From the NCBI GenBank assembly GCA_009192285.1, contig WBVU01000004.1, positions 4,424,001-4,488,000 on the forward strand: 64,000 nt of DNA. The letters are read 5' to 3'. The notes below the pieces were generated by a model. That model was not told the DNA's origin. It saw nothing but the letters and a program-made list of their open reading frames with translations, and made no database searches. This document shows, piece after piece, positions 1 through 10,934 of the stretch. This stretch comes from Morchella semilibera. Lineage: Eukaryota; Ascomycota; Pezizomycetes; Pezizales; Morchellaceae. The stretch's first letter is position 1, and each line of letters opens with the position of its first letter. Position numbers and translations under genes: made by a program.

Positions 1-1025
1 GCTAAATCAAATTCAGACTCAAGAAAACGAAAGGCACCAACATCGGTTGGTTTAATGTCAAATAGTGATCGGGTTGGGAGGGATGACGGAATCCCATCGC
101 TAGATGATGCTGGGTTTTCTGTTAGTGAATCACAGCAATCTTCTCAAGTGCGGCACATGGACGAGATCAGTCTTATACTACAAGAGACTAAATTACGGGG
201 ACAGGCAAAAAAGCGGAAAGCGGCAACCAAAAACCCTGACATTTGTGTCATTTGCAATGAAATCCTCCCAACAGGCACACTAGATGCTTGGAGGTACGAC
301 GACGGGGAACTTAAGCCAATCCGGATGGCCGAATGGGCCATAATTTGCAATAAGCACAAGGAGGCAAGATTCCAGGAACAATGGAATGACGAGGGATATC
401 CTGTAATCAATTGGGGAGAACTTAAGAACAGGGTAGAGCGTCATCAACAGGTTCTGGTTGACATCATCATGAATAAAGTTGCTTCCCCATTTAGGGATGT
501 GCTTGTGTCACAACATAAGGAAACAAGAGGCAATGCAGCGATGTTGCTACGCAAAGATGTCCGGTTACAGTATCCTGGATATTATGGTCCAAGAGGCTCC
601 TCAATCTTGTATTTGCTTTCATTAATCCCCAGGTCTTTTCTCCAGCCCTTTACTCATTTAAACATTCTTATAGGCTCCACGAAATTACAGCAAAACTCGG
701 TTCACTTATTGGCGAAGCTGCTAAAAAGGATAAATTAATTGGACAAGGTGGAATAAGTGCATTTATTCAGACAGTTTTGGTACCGGAAGTCGGCGTGCGT
801 CTTATAATGGAAGACATGGGCGTGGGCGAGCCTGCAGCTAGGAAAATTCTAGATGAAAGCCAGGATCTAGGTGAGAAGTTGCATTTTGATGACTATATGG
901 AGGATATATACGATGAGAATGATGGCCCCTGGTTCGACATCAATGCAACTCGGGCGGTGGCGCCGGCAGCCGAGAAGAAACGCAGGCGACCCGTGGATCT
1001 CTACGATCCAGATATTTCCGGTTAG
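1..1025 (+). CDS. RTC4-domain protein, 5' end outside window
   Basis: The reading frame is open at the left edge (bases 1-54 translate without a stop), so the start lies upstream. Exon 1-608, intron 609-673 (GT...ATAG), exon 674-1025 ending in TAG. Joining them gives a continuous frame (...SSILLHEITAKLG...). The protein carries a cysteine pair in CVICNEILP, a CNKH element, and the GYYGPRG signature that ends the conserved block of the RTC4-like family. A basic KKRRR patch lies near the C terminus and could be a nuclear localisation signal. The family is named after yeast Rtc4, found in a telomere-capping suppressor screen; its biochemical role is not established, and filamentous-fungal members are often much longer. 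The family call rests on the motif pattern only. The function is not inferable from sequence. Confidence 0.72.
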
Positions 1026-1705
1026 TAGCTATTGAGATGTGGAATAGGCTCGCAACTGACTTGGTTTACTGATGATTGTCGTTCATTTTTCTGGAGTTTA
1101 AAGGCTTATCTTAATATTGTTTTTTTTATTGTCTAAATTGCTTTAGGTTTCTTGTAAACCTGTAGCTTCATGGCATTCCTGTATCCTAATCGACACCATT
1201 TTATTAGCAGATGCTTAATCATGAATGATCACTCGACCACTCTCCAGTCTAGACTATCTTCGGGGCTGTGCAGTCAATGGACGGGTGGATCCCTGTGCAT
1301 GTTCTGGGTATATAAACCTCTGATACTTACTGTATATGTTGGTAACCGTATTGTATCGTGGTCGATTTAATATCTATTTAGTGTTCATCCCTGTGCCCTA
1401 TAACCTCACACGCACACGCACAATACAGAGTATGCCTTATGTTGTCTCATTTTCTAATAAAGGCATATCCTTCTTGGAATTTACCGAAACACTGTATCGA
1501 GGGGTAGGATCTAGATAGGCCAGATCTAGGTTCACTACACTCATCTCTGTTTGTATTTTCACCCGCCGGCATACTACCTTTCTGTATTGATGGGGTATCG
1601 ATTCTGGATCTGGCGAAAGGGAGTCCTATATAGAAAAATAAAATAAAATAAAAAATAAAAAATAAAGTTGGTATGGCCATATTTTTTTTTGCTGACATAA
1701 TGCTC

Positions 1706-1882
1706 AGACAGCTTCCCCCTCCACTGGAACACCCCTCTCACTGGAACAGATATTGATTGGTTGATATTTGGTTAGTAAAACCGATTCAAGAGGTAAAGAG
1801 GCCAGTTACAACGACGATATTTCCCTTCTTAGATTTGGTTGTCCCGCTGAGGGGGGTGTTCCGGTGGAGGGGGAAGGTGTCT
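1706..1882. mobile_element. MITE-like element with ~38-bp terminal inverted repeats
   Basis: The left arm begins AGACAGCTTCCCCCTCCACT and continues to about 1745. The right arm, read in reverse complement from 1882, begins AGACACCTTCCCCCTCCACC. About five of six positions match over roughly 40 bases. The interior (about 100 bp) has no coding capacity. No clean target-site duplication is visible. The right end abuts the neighbouring element at 1884, separated by one base of the TA dinucleotide. It looks like a non-autonomous DNA transposon remnant; the superfamily is unknown. Confidence 0.6.
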
Positions 1883-1883
1883 A

Positions 1884-2071
1884 CAGTCGAATCTCCCTAT
1901 AATGGTGCCCCTTATAAGAATAGTCGCCCTGTAAGGGTATGTGTTTACTGTCATTCTGGGCATTGCCCTTTGGGCTTTGCCCCATACAAAATCACGCTTA
2001 GTATAAGGGTAAGAGCCCTATAAGAGTACCAATCTTTGGTCCCTACGTACCCTTATAGAGAGATTCAACTG
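1884..2071. mobile_element. Pogo/Tc1-mariner-like MITE flanked by TA
   Basis: The left end reads CAGTCGAATCTCCCTATAA. The reverse complement of the right end reads CAGTTGAATCTCTCTATAA, so the 19-bp termini differ at two positions. Both ends are flanked by TA (1882-1883 and 2072-2073), the target duplication of Tc1/mariner/pogo elements, and a CAGT(T/G)GAA.CTC start is typical of pogo-like elements. The element is 188 bp with no transposase, so it is a non-autonomous copy. An autonomous relative may exist elsewhere in the genome. Confidence 0.72.
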
Positions 2072-2568
2072 TATATCGCACTTGCTTCTTTTATTCGCTA
2101 CTAATGCCCCCCCCCCCCTTTTTTTTTGTGTGTGTTGGATAGGTATTTGATGGCCGCTAGAGTTCAAACCCCACTGCTCTTCCCGTAGTATATTGTCAAT
2201 TTTATGAATGCCGAAAGCTTTACTAGGTGTGGGCACTTAGACACTCAATATGCAATTCATAGCTCTCCTATATTTTACCATAGAAGATATAATATTCTCG
2301 AAGATTCGAAGATATGAGATTATTAAATTTAGACCTCTAACTACATGTACTTATATGTTGTTAAGGTTGGTTTTCCGAGACGGAGAGACAATCATTGACA
2401 TTAGTGAGGGTTAGGTATAAAGTGTAAACCCTGCACAATTGTTGTCACCTTAGTCATAGCGCGTGTCTATCTGGGATTCCTGTCGCGCGCAACTCCGCTA
2501 CCGCCTTTCACCCCATTCCTTGCCAGCCATCTTCTGTCCCATCAGAAGAAAACGATCAATAAACCGTT

Positions 2569-3824
2569 ATGGCTTTCTTCGGCGGAAATACTGCTCAGTC
2601 CGGCCCTTCCGCCGCTGCCAACGCAAACAACCAAGGCGACTTAAGCAAAGATATAGAGCTCTCATCACCGCCAGAGGATAGCGTCTCGGATATTTCGTTT
2701 TCTTCACAGTCAGAACACTTAGCTGTTGCAAGTTGGGACAAGAAGGTTAGAATATACGAAATTTCTGATACGGGAAGCTCCGTTGGAAAGGCTGCTTATG
2801 ATCATGACGGACCTGTGCTATCGGTGGTTTGGTCCAAAGTAAGTTCACATTTCCTTTGATGTTTTAGTCGCAGGGGGTTAAATATGTACTGAAAAATATA
2901 TAGGACGGGTCGAAGGTTATTTCCGGAGGTGCAGACAAAGCAGCCCGTATGTATGACCTCCAGTCTGGAGCAAGCACCCAGGTCGCAGTCCATGATCAAC
3001 CTATTCGGGCTTGTCGTTTCATCCAGCCACCAAACGGGGCAGAAATGCTGGTAACTGGATCTTGGGATAAAAGCTTGAAGTATTGGGATTTAAGACAACA
3101 AGCACCTGTAGCTACATTGCAACTATCGGAGAGGGTTTATACTCTGGATGTTTCACAGAGCTTGATGGTCGTTGGGTTAGCGGAGAAGCAGATAGAAATT
3201 GTTAATCTTGCGAATCCTACTTCGGTCTGGAAGACAATTCCAAGCCCCCTTAAATGGCAGACTAGGGTTGTGAGCTGCTTTCCGGATGCGTCAGGGTTTG
3301 CCGTAGGGAGTATTGAGGGAAGATGTGCAATTCAGTATGTCGACGAGAAGCAATCAAGGTATTTCTAACTCCGGGTCTTCTTTTTGGTGGTGGCCACTAA
3401 TAAGTATATAGTATGAATTTTTCATTTAAATGTCACCGGGAGTCTCCTGTTGGCACTCCTAATGTCAACGTTTTCTCTGTCAATGCCATCTCCTTTCATC
3501 CGACGTATGGCACATTCTCAACGGCGGGCTCGGACGGAACTTTTCATTTCTGGTGTGTAGTTATCTCCCCTTTTCCAAGAGCAAACCAACTAATATCCTA
3601 TCAGGGACAAGGACGCAAAGCATCGTCTCAAGGGCTATCCTTCTGTTAATGGCACGATCCCTGCCACAGCATTCAACAGAAATGGCTCCATATTCGCCTA
3701 CGCTATATCTTACGATTGGAGCAAAGGCCATCAATCCAACAACCCTCAATACCCGATTAAAGTCATGCTTCATCCTATAAAGGACGATGAGGCAAAGCCA
3801 AAACCAGTTGTCAAAAAGCGTTAA
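2569..3824 (+). CDS. RAE1: mRNA export factor RAE1/Gle2 (WD40)
   Basis: Four exons: 2569-2838, 2904-3358, 3412-3552, 3605-3824. They give 361 aa, normal for this family. The protein is a seven-blade WD40 propeller with WD signatures such as [22 protein letters not shown] and [11 protein letters not shown], and a late blade ending in [17 protein letters not shown] whose Trp codon spans intron 3. The FKCHR element and the C-terminal [21 protein letters not shown] match Rae1/Gle2 rather than Bub3. Rae1 acts at the nuclear pore: it binds the GLEBS motif of Nup98-type nucleoporins and supports poly(A)+ RNA export. The start Met follows a short N-terminal extension rich in Ser/Ala/Asn, usual in fungal Rae1. 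All introns are short (52-65 nt) and in frame. Confidence 0.96.
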
Positions 3825-4564
3825 ATGGATTTTCCTTTGTATGATTGGTTTTCATCGGTTTTGCTTTGTTTAGTTCATCAATGATGGGAAATGTTCATGG
3901 GTAGGGCGGGCGTTCTTGTAATGGAATTTTACGATATCGCAGAAACTGTACGAAATAAAAGGTCTACATGGAATAGGTTTTAATCAGGCCCAGAGTGGCA
4001 TCTGTTTTTGTGTTTATTTCCAGCATCTTTATTGATTCGTGGGATAGTAGGTACAGATAGTGAAGGTGTAGTGAAAATTATGAAAGTCCATTTCTCTATG
4101 CGTTCTGGGTGTATGCGCCTCTATTTGTCTTAGATAAATGTAGGTACCATATATATAGGTTTAAATTGAGGACTCCAGAAGTAGTTAAACTGTACTACGG
4201 TGTCAAGGGTAAGTGAGTACCGTATTATTCCACTGGAAGAGACCAGTAGCAACCACTCTCACCGCGTAAGCCACAGAAACTAGCGTTCATTTGAAGTGGC
4301 TTACGCCGTAATTTTACCCATATCCGCCAGAAGAGACCAGTCCCTTCTAACGGTAGAACGTAGCAGCGCAAAACGCACCGCCGCTTACCCTTCACACCGG
4401 AGTACTCTATGTGATAATGCCAAGAATTTTTGCTCAACCCAAGCAGCCCCCCACCAAAGCTTATGTAGACGACAACTTCAACTTCTCGATTGCCGAACGA
4501 TTTGTACCTTACCACTTACCATACTGTAACCGAAATCAAATCAAATCAAAGGACAAAACTGAAT
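3825..4564. other. Intergenic spacer RAE1-UBA3 with one MITE-like element
   Basis: This contains the presumed RAE1 3' UTR and UBA3 promoter. The only recognisable structure is the inverted-repeat element at 4192-4405. A tandem AAATC repeat (about 4533-4549) lies just upstream of UBA3. Confidence 0.5.
4192..4405. mobile_element. MITE-like element, 22-bp terminal inverted repeats
   Basis: The left arm GTACTACGGTGTCAAGGGTA (continuing AG, 4192-4213) is the inverse of the right arm at 4384-4405, whose reverse complement starts GTACTCCGGTGTGAAGGGTA; two mismatches in 22. Inside there is a second inverted pair, CGTAAGCCAC and GTGGCTTACG, and a direct repeat AGAAGAGACCAGT-like (GGAAGAGACCAGT near 4235, AGAAGAGACCAGT near 4329). 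There is no coding capacity. No convincing target-site duplication could be assigned, so the superfamily is open. Confidence 0.6.
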
Positions 4565-6254
4565 ATGACTGTTGTTGATCACCCAAAATGGTAAGAAAAA
4601 AAACCCCTAGTCTTGTAGCTAACCTGGGCTATTAGATAGCTAATTTATGTTTGGTGGATAGGAAATATCTCAATAGGATTCTCTCCCGAGTGGGGCCGTT
4701 TACAGAGGAAGGCTATGATCCAGATGAACAGAAGGCTTTTTTGGCGAAGAGCAAAGTTCTGTAAGATTGTCAGGGGAGCTAAGCTTCCCTTACCCTGTCA
4801 AGCTGCACTAAAGGTCATAGCTAACGAAGGTTATGGCAGGGTCATGTATGTTTCGGGATGGATCAGAATACAATGAGATACTGACTTTCCATAAAAGCGG
4901 AGCTGGCGGGTTGGGATGCGAGATTCTTAAAAATCTGGCGCTATCTGGATTCACAGACATCCATGTTATTGATATGGGTATGCTCTGCCTCGCCCAAGTT
5001 GGATTCATAGCCGTAGCTGACATGGGAATCTTTTAGATACAATTGATGTCTCCAACTTGAACCGTCAATTTCTTTTTCGGGCTGCAGATGTAGGGAAGCC
5101 TAAAGCTACCGTGGCGGCCGAGTTTGTAATGAAGCGCGTGAAAGGTGTTACCATAACTCCCTACTATGGTGCTATCCAGGACAAAGGGCCCGACTACTAC
5201 ATGAAATTTCAATTGGTTATCTGTGGGCTAGACTCTGTGGAGGCTCGGAGGTGGATTAATGCGACTTTGGTTAATATGGTAGACCCAGAGAATCAGGAGA
5301 GTCTGAAACCGTTGATAGATGGTGGTACCGAAGGTAGGTTTTTATGATCACTTTGGAACTAGAGAGATTGTAACCTGGTGGTGATAGGATTCAAGGGGCA
5401 GTCGAGAGTCATCTTACCAACATTGAGCTCGTGCTACGAATGTTCACTAGATATGCTGACCCCGAGAGCCGCAGTACCAATGTGTACACTTGCGTCTATC
5501 CCCCGTCAGCCAGCACACTGTATCGAATGGGCAAGTATCCTCGAATGGCCACGGGTTATGGGAGGTAATACTAGTCCTACGCTTGGATCTCACTATAACA
5601 AACTATTCACGAAATTCCAGATAAAAAGCTTGACAACGATGATCCAGAACACATCTCATGGCTTTATGAAAAAGCCCTTGAGCGTGCTAATGAATTCAAT
5701 ATTTCTGGTGTCACATACAGCATGACTCAGGGAGTCGTTAAGAATATCATTCCGGCCATCGCATCCACGAACGCTATCATTGCCGCATCATGCTGCAACG
5801 AAGCCTTAAAGATCATAACGAGTTGCAGCCCCTTTATGAATAACTATATGATGTATATGGGTGACGAGGGCGTCTATACTCATACTTTTGAGCATGAAAA
5901 GAAAGAGGGATGTCCTGTTTGTGGAACTTTGGCGACGGACTACGAGGCGAACGGTGAATGGACGCTGGACGAGTTTATCCAGCAGTTGAAAGAGAAGCCT
6001 GACATGTAAGACCATTAGCTCCTTCCCCACAACACTTAATGCTGATCATATCCTCGTATAGTCAAATCAAAAAGCCAACCCTCGCAACAGAACGCCGCAA
6101 ACTTTACTATGCGGGGCCGCCACAATTGATGGAAATGACGAGGCCGAATCTTGATAAGAAACTGAAGGATCTGATTGATAGTGGTGAAGAGGTCGCGATC
6201 ACAGACCCTGGACTTCCGTTTAGTTTGAGGTTGAACGTGATCTTCACTAAGTAA
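4565..6254 (+). CDS. UBA3: NEDD8-activating enzyme E1 catalytic subunit UBA3
   Basis: Eight exons: 4565-4590, 4662-4760, 4840-4845, 4898-4977, 5037-5333, 5388-5564, 5621-6005, 6062-6254. They give 420 aa, normal for UBA3. The ATP-binding motif [12 protein letters not shown] is complete only if the 6-nt exon GGTCAT (4840-4845) is included. Other signatures: the start region [24 protein letters not shown], the catalytic-cysteine region [19 protein letters not shown] (near residue 200), zinc-binding pairs CYEC and CPVC, and the C-terminal ubiquitin-like fold ending in LRLNVIFTK. The enzyme adenylates NEDD8 with an Ula1/APPBP1 partner and passes it to Ubc12, which modifies cullins. It sits 0.7 kb downstream of RAE1 with no functional link apparent. 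Confidence 0.95.
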
Positions 6255-7475
6255 GGCTTGGGTTAAATCATGTGCGGATAAGATAAAGATGATTCTGTTC
6301 GGCGGACGGCGTTTTCTTTCAACATTGAAAGGTTTTAGATAAATATTTCATGTCTTATTCCTTGCTAACCTATCGCAGAAATGTGTGACGAATCTTAAGT
6401 TAGAGACCCTTTGCGTTACAGGGCTGATTTTAGGCAAAGAAGCTAGAAACGCTCGGGGTGCAGATAAACTGCCTGAAAACAACTCATTCCAAAATGCTGA
6501 CGCTCTATACCTGAAGATCAAATTCGAGAGCATATTGAATATGTGGTAGATCGTTTCTAGTGCTAGCGGCCTAAAAGACCGCGCCGCTAGAGGGTGCAAT
6601 TGTTCTAAGATCTTAAGAAGCAAGTTTAGTAGGCTCATAAAATATGGCGCTTATCAACCAGAGCATCTCACTTAGGGGACTGCATATCTGTGTGACTTCT
6701 CACTAGTTCACTCTCCGGCAAGTGAAATAGAATAACTTGATAAATAGCATGCCAACCGAGCGAAACCCCAAAAGCTGTCAAGAGGACAAACTTCTCGAAA
6801 CATGTTATAAGGAAGTGCGCGTAGATTCTTCACTCACTTGTTATTATATCGCCAGTGGTTCAGTCCAGCTGCAGTCCACTGCAGTCGATTGTGCCAAGAC
6901 ACGCAGTCCCAAAAAATGGACGGACTGCTGGTCGACTGTGGAACTTTTTCCAGCCAAGGCTCCAGTCCGTCCAAACATTGGACGGACTGAGGACTGCGGA
7001 CTGCATGAGCAAACTAAAGTCAATTGTTTATTATGATGTTTATGATACTTGAATCAACCTCAACCCTTCAGCAGCGCAAAGAGTATATGACAAGACCTTT
7101 TCTATTCCGGTTTTATTCAACAGTAGTAATATGAATTCCAACCCAAGAGCTAGGTACCTTAACCTTATGATAGTAGCCTAAGCGACACTCTAAGAACCCT
7201 AGCCCTTATAATGCAGTGGCGCATCCAAAATTGTAGACTTTGATTTAAACGCTTTCCCTTTACTAATTAAAGTGCAACTGGGACAATACCACTCGTAATA
7301 CCATGATATCAGCCTTATCCACTGTCGCTATGGAGAATGCACATATGTGCAGTCAGGGGGTAGGATGTCTCAGGTATTAAGGGCTAGGGTTACTTCAGTT
7401 ACAACACTGGTTGTAACACGACCATACGCGTGAGCGTGTTAGTATCAAGCTCAAAACCGCGACAAAGTAGAAGAT
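6255..7475. other. Intergenic spacer UBA3-ORC3
   Basis: No coding sequence is supported. A GC-rich palindromic island occupies 6861-7003 (listed separately). A short inverted repeat GTTACAAC...GTTGTAAC lies near 7397-7415, about 60 bp before the ORC3 start. Confidence 0.5.
6861..7003. repeat. Palindrome-rich CAGTCC island, possibly a MITE
   Basis: The segment starts CAGTCCAGCTGCAGTCC and ends GGACTGCGGACTG, so its ends are roughly inverted. Inside lie a near-perfect palindrome GTCCGTCCAA-ACA-TTGGACGGAC (6966-6988) and a further copy of GGACGGACTG (about 6918-6927). It contrasts with AT-rich surroundings. No target duplication was recognised. Confidence 0.45.
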
Positions 7476-10037
7476 ATGGAAGGATTATCGTCGCAAGAGC
7501 TGCAGGAAGATGATTTCGACTCCAAGGAGCACCAGGTAAAATCTCTTGCAGTTGTGTTTGGTTCATTTGTGTTGACTGTTGTAACAGGCCTGCTACGTCT
7601 ACACACCGGACGATCAAGATGACCGACCAACTAAGCGTCGCCGTACGGTAAAAGCGAAGACCAAACAAACTGAGACAGAAAGTGCGCAAGAACCAAGTAG
7701 CAAATGTCCGTTTCCGGTTCTGCTCAATGGAGGGGAGAAGGAGGAGACGGTCAAGATGAGATATGAGACGTATTGCCGGCTATGGGAGAAGCAACAAGAG
7801 AGGACAAATGTAAGAGAATGTACGATAGTAATGAGAGTGATTTGTGCTGACCATTGGAGTAGGCAATTCTCCAATCTTTCAATAAAAAAACGCTTGAAGA
7901 CGTTTCCGGATTTGTCAAGAGCTCTACGATGGAAAGGTAATTTGCTGGTCTTGGTTGCATAAATATATTCTGACTATTAGAAATTGATAGTTATGATGGA
8001 AAAATACCTACAGCCTTAATCTTGACCGGCCCAAATATTGCATCGCATACTCCCCTTTTCGAACAACTTGCAAGTCACATACGGGACGAAGAAGAGATTG
8101 GGCCGGTTGTGATCCTCACTTCCAAGGACGCAACAAATTTGAAGAGCACATTGAAAAAGTTGATCAGAGACGCTACGCAACAGGATGAGGGTATAGATGA
8201 TGAAGAGGAGGAGATTGTGGGTCGTAAGGGTTCGAAGCTTCTTAATTACGATCTTCAAATTTTGCAGAACTGGTGCAAATTGCATGAGGGGCAAAAGGTC
8301 GTTATTGCGATTCAAGACACAGAAGCATTCGATGGGAATATCCTCTCAGATCTTGTTTCTCTGATCAGGTTCGTATCTTGTCCCCCCCCCCCCCCCCAAG
8401 AAGGAGTGCTAACCCAATAAACCAGCGCCTATCAGGATCGTATACCCTTTGCTCTCCTTATGGGAATAGCAACCTCTGTTGAGATATTCCACGAGAAACT
8501 CCCGAAGTCTACCATTCGTTTAATGAAAGGTGACAAGTTTGATGTAGAGCGTGCCGAGGAGTGCCTCGCACAGATCTTCAACGACTCGATGGTAGGAAAG
8601 AACCCAGTTTTGAGGCTTGGTCCAACAGTCTGTGATTTCTTGCTTGGGCGGTATAGAGACCATAACCAGAGCATTCAGGCCTTTGTGGGTGCGCTTAAGG
8701 TATTGCATAACTTCAATATCTACATATTGTTACTTGGTGCTAATGGTTAAAAGTACGCATACATGTCACATTTCTACGCCAACCCACTAAGCATCATCCT
8801 TGCCTTTATGGATAACCTAGACGCCCTGGGGGGGGTATTGACACCGTTGCACATTGAAGCCATCAGGAACGTCCCATCCTTCAGAAGGTATGTCGAGCAA
8901 AAGCTCAACGACAAGGACATTACCGAAGTGCGCATGCTCCTCAGGGATGATGATCATGTCCGCTCAGCCGTCGCAGAATCTGCGGCCAATTGCCGCGCCT
9001 ACGCGATATCCGTAGGCCAAGCCCTCACAGTCCTTGAAATAGCACGCAGCTGCCAGGTGAACCAGACCAGTATCCCCCGATACGAGCTATACGCCCAAGT
9101 TCTCGGCGGGGAGCTCCACAGTGGCACACCCATGGTCCGTGATCTCCTCCTATCAATGAAGAAGATGAACTCCACCTCCCTCTTAAACCTCCTCGACAAA
9201 GTCACCGAGGCTGTGCAGGTTCCGTACCTCATCGAGAAGGTTGGCCCACTACGTGAGAGTATCCTAACCCTCGTAGAAGCTGCCGAAAGCTCCGGGAAGA
9301 AAACCCTAATAGCGAATTCAACGTGACGAAAGACTCGCTCCGCGCCACAGCCGTATCAAAGCGGATCCAGCTCGGCGAGCAGAAGTCATCGTTGACAAAG
9401 GAGGATACAGAGTACTCCAAGCTTGTCCAGCAGGTTCATGATGTTGCCGAATCCTATTTCAAGGAGAATCTCAAGGGACTCCAGGGGCTATTCCTACATG
9501 AGCTGTTCTTCTACGACCTGATATCTCCACATCGTGATGTATGCGCCCACCCTCCCACTCTCCTTATAGGAATGCAGTTCAGTAAACTAACACGTGATGT
9601 ATATAGGTATTTGCCCCACGCTCCCGCTCAACCATCGAGCGGGCACTGTCAGCACCTCAAGACTACCTAGGCTGCGACTGCTGCACCGACGACACCGGCG
9701 AGGAGGTCGGTATTAAGGCCACCCAGCCGCCGGCAAGCATTCTGTACCAACTCTACCTCGAGTCCGGCGCACTGATCAACATTTTTGATTTGTGGAGGGC
9801 CTTCTACCAAGTAATTGGCGGTGATGATGGTGAGGATTGTGATGAGGCAACCGCACAGTAAGTAGTATCTTTTTCCCCCCCTTGATTATTACTTAGCCGA
9901 GTCTAATAGGGGCTATTCTCTTTCGTTGTAGAGCATTATTCTATAGAGCGGTGGCGGAAATGCGGTTTCTGGGGCTGGTCAAGCATACCAAGAAGAAGGC
10001 AGACCATCTTGCAAAGATGGCATGGAAGGGACTATGA
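7476..10037 (+). CDS. ORC3: Origin recognition complex subunit 3, one base short
   Basis: Exons: 7476-7535, 7588-7809, 7863-7936, 7991-8368, 8426-8699, 8754-9538, 9607-9857, 9932-10037; about 716 aa. Family signatures: ALILTGPNIASHTPLFEQL (the degenerate AAA+ N-terminal part of ORC3), IPFALLMGIATSVEIFHEKL, FVGALKYAYMSHFYANPLS across an intron, DYLGCDCC, and the C-terminal ILYQLYLESGALINIFDLW. ORC3 is a core subunit of the hexamer that marks replication origins. The exon lengths sum to one base less than a multiple of three: near 9294-9296 the frame shifts, and one extra G in the GGG there would restore SSGEENPNSEF. An alternative is an extra 47-nt intron (9253-9299, GTGAGA...AG with CTAAC). 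Intron 4 holds a C16 run. The 5' half is AT-leaning and the 3' half strongly GC-rich in codon choice. Confidence 0.92.
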
Positions 10038-10934
10038 AGCACGCTGTCGTGACTGGCCTAGTCGATGTGGGGTGGAGCGAATTGGGGGAATCAAATCGTT
10101 TAGCGTGTCTGCTTTATCAAAAACTAGTTAATTTGTAACATTAGAGTATACCATTTCATGGATGGTAAAGGTACGGGATGGAGGTATGCATGGGAGATAT
10201 GATGGGATATGTGGCAACGGGACTTATGCACTGCTTGGGACCAAAGAAAAGAAAATGAGTAGGGGACTAGTGTGGCGGGGAGGTCTTCCCCTCTGGTAGA
10301 CATACACGCACCGGAAACTGTACAGTCCTCCCAATCATGAATCCAGCACTGTCTGAAAAGCCTATGGTGGTTAGAAGTAGAGCGGCCAGGTTAGGTTAGG
10401 CTACACACGTACGGGGTTAAAACCCCACATCTCTCCCTTGAGTTATAATGGCTGGTGGTAATATGTAGAATTGTGCCAGTCTGCTCCTCATTCCTCACTG
10501 TTGCTGTTACTGCCGCGCTAGCACCCCAGCTTTGTGCTAGTGAGCTTGCATGTTCCCTGTTTTGCCGAGTGCTCGCCCACTTATTGGGGAGCTGTTATGG
10601 CCTGTACAATGGAAACAGCGGGGTGCGGTGTGTTAAGGGGTGGAGGGTGGAGAAGGAAGGTTTTAGGATTTGTTCCCTCCCCAATATGGAGTATACATGT
10701 ATATAGTTGTACGTCCACCTACTACTTCTTCACCGGAATACTCAGTGGAACCATATTAAAATCTGAGATTCACTCGGCCGTTTCACTGTCAGAGCAAAGA
10801 ACAACCCCCAAACCCACACCGTAGCCAAAGCCAGACGAGTGATACACCATGACCCACCTTAAAACACTTTCCTTATATCACTTAAAACCACGCTTCAAAC
10901 CCGCAATTGTACAACTAACTAACCTCACAAACCA
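10038..10934. other. Convergent 3' spacer between ORC3 and Nudix gene
   Basis: Both neighbouring genes end here (ORC3 on +, Nudix on -). Short frames exist but have no protein-like features. One TACATGTA palindrome is at 10694-10701. Confidence 0.5.

Larger units (their letters stand above)
1026..2568. other. Intergenic spacer with two inverted-repeat elements
   Basis: No coding frame here resembles a real protein. The stretch holds an A/T-rich tract (about 1633-1665), two abutting MITE-like elements (1706-1882 and 1884-2071, listed separately), a C12 homopolymer (2107-2118), and one copy of the palindrome TACATGTA (2342-2349). The last 150 bases are the presumed RAE1 promoter; I see no clear TATA box. 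Confidence 0.6.

Noticed and set aside
4761-4897. Single 137-nt intron in UBA3 joining 4760 to 4898
   Set aside because: It keeps the frame but deletes two residues from a near-invariant nucleotide-binding strand; the two-intron model with a 6-nt exon restores them exactly.
10388-10403. GGTTAGGTTAGG resembling telomeric repeat
   Set aside because: Only two imperfect units; likewise AACCCTAACCCT within a dUTPase intron. Too short to indicate a telomere.
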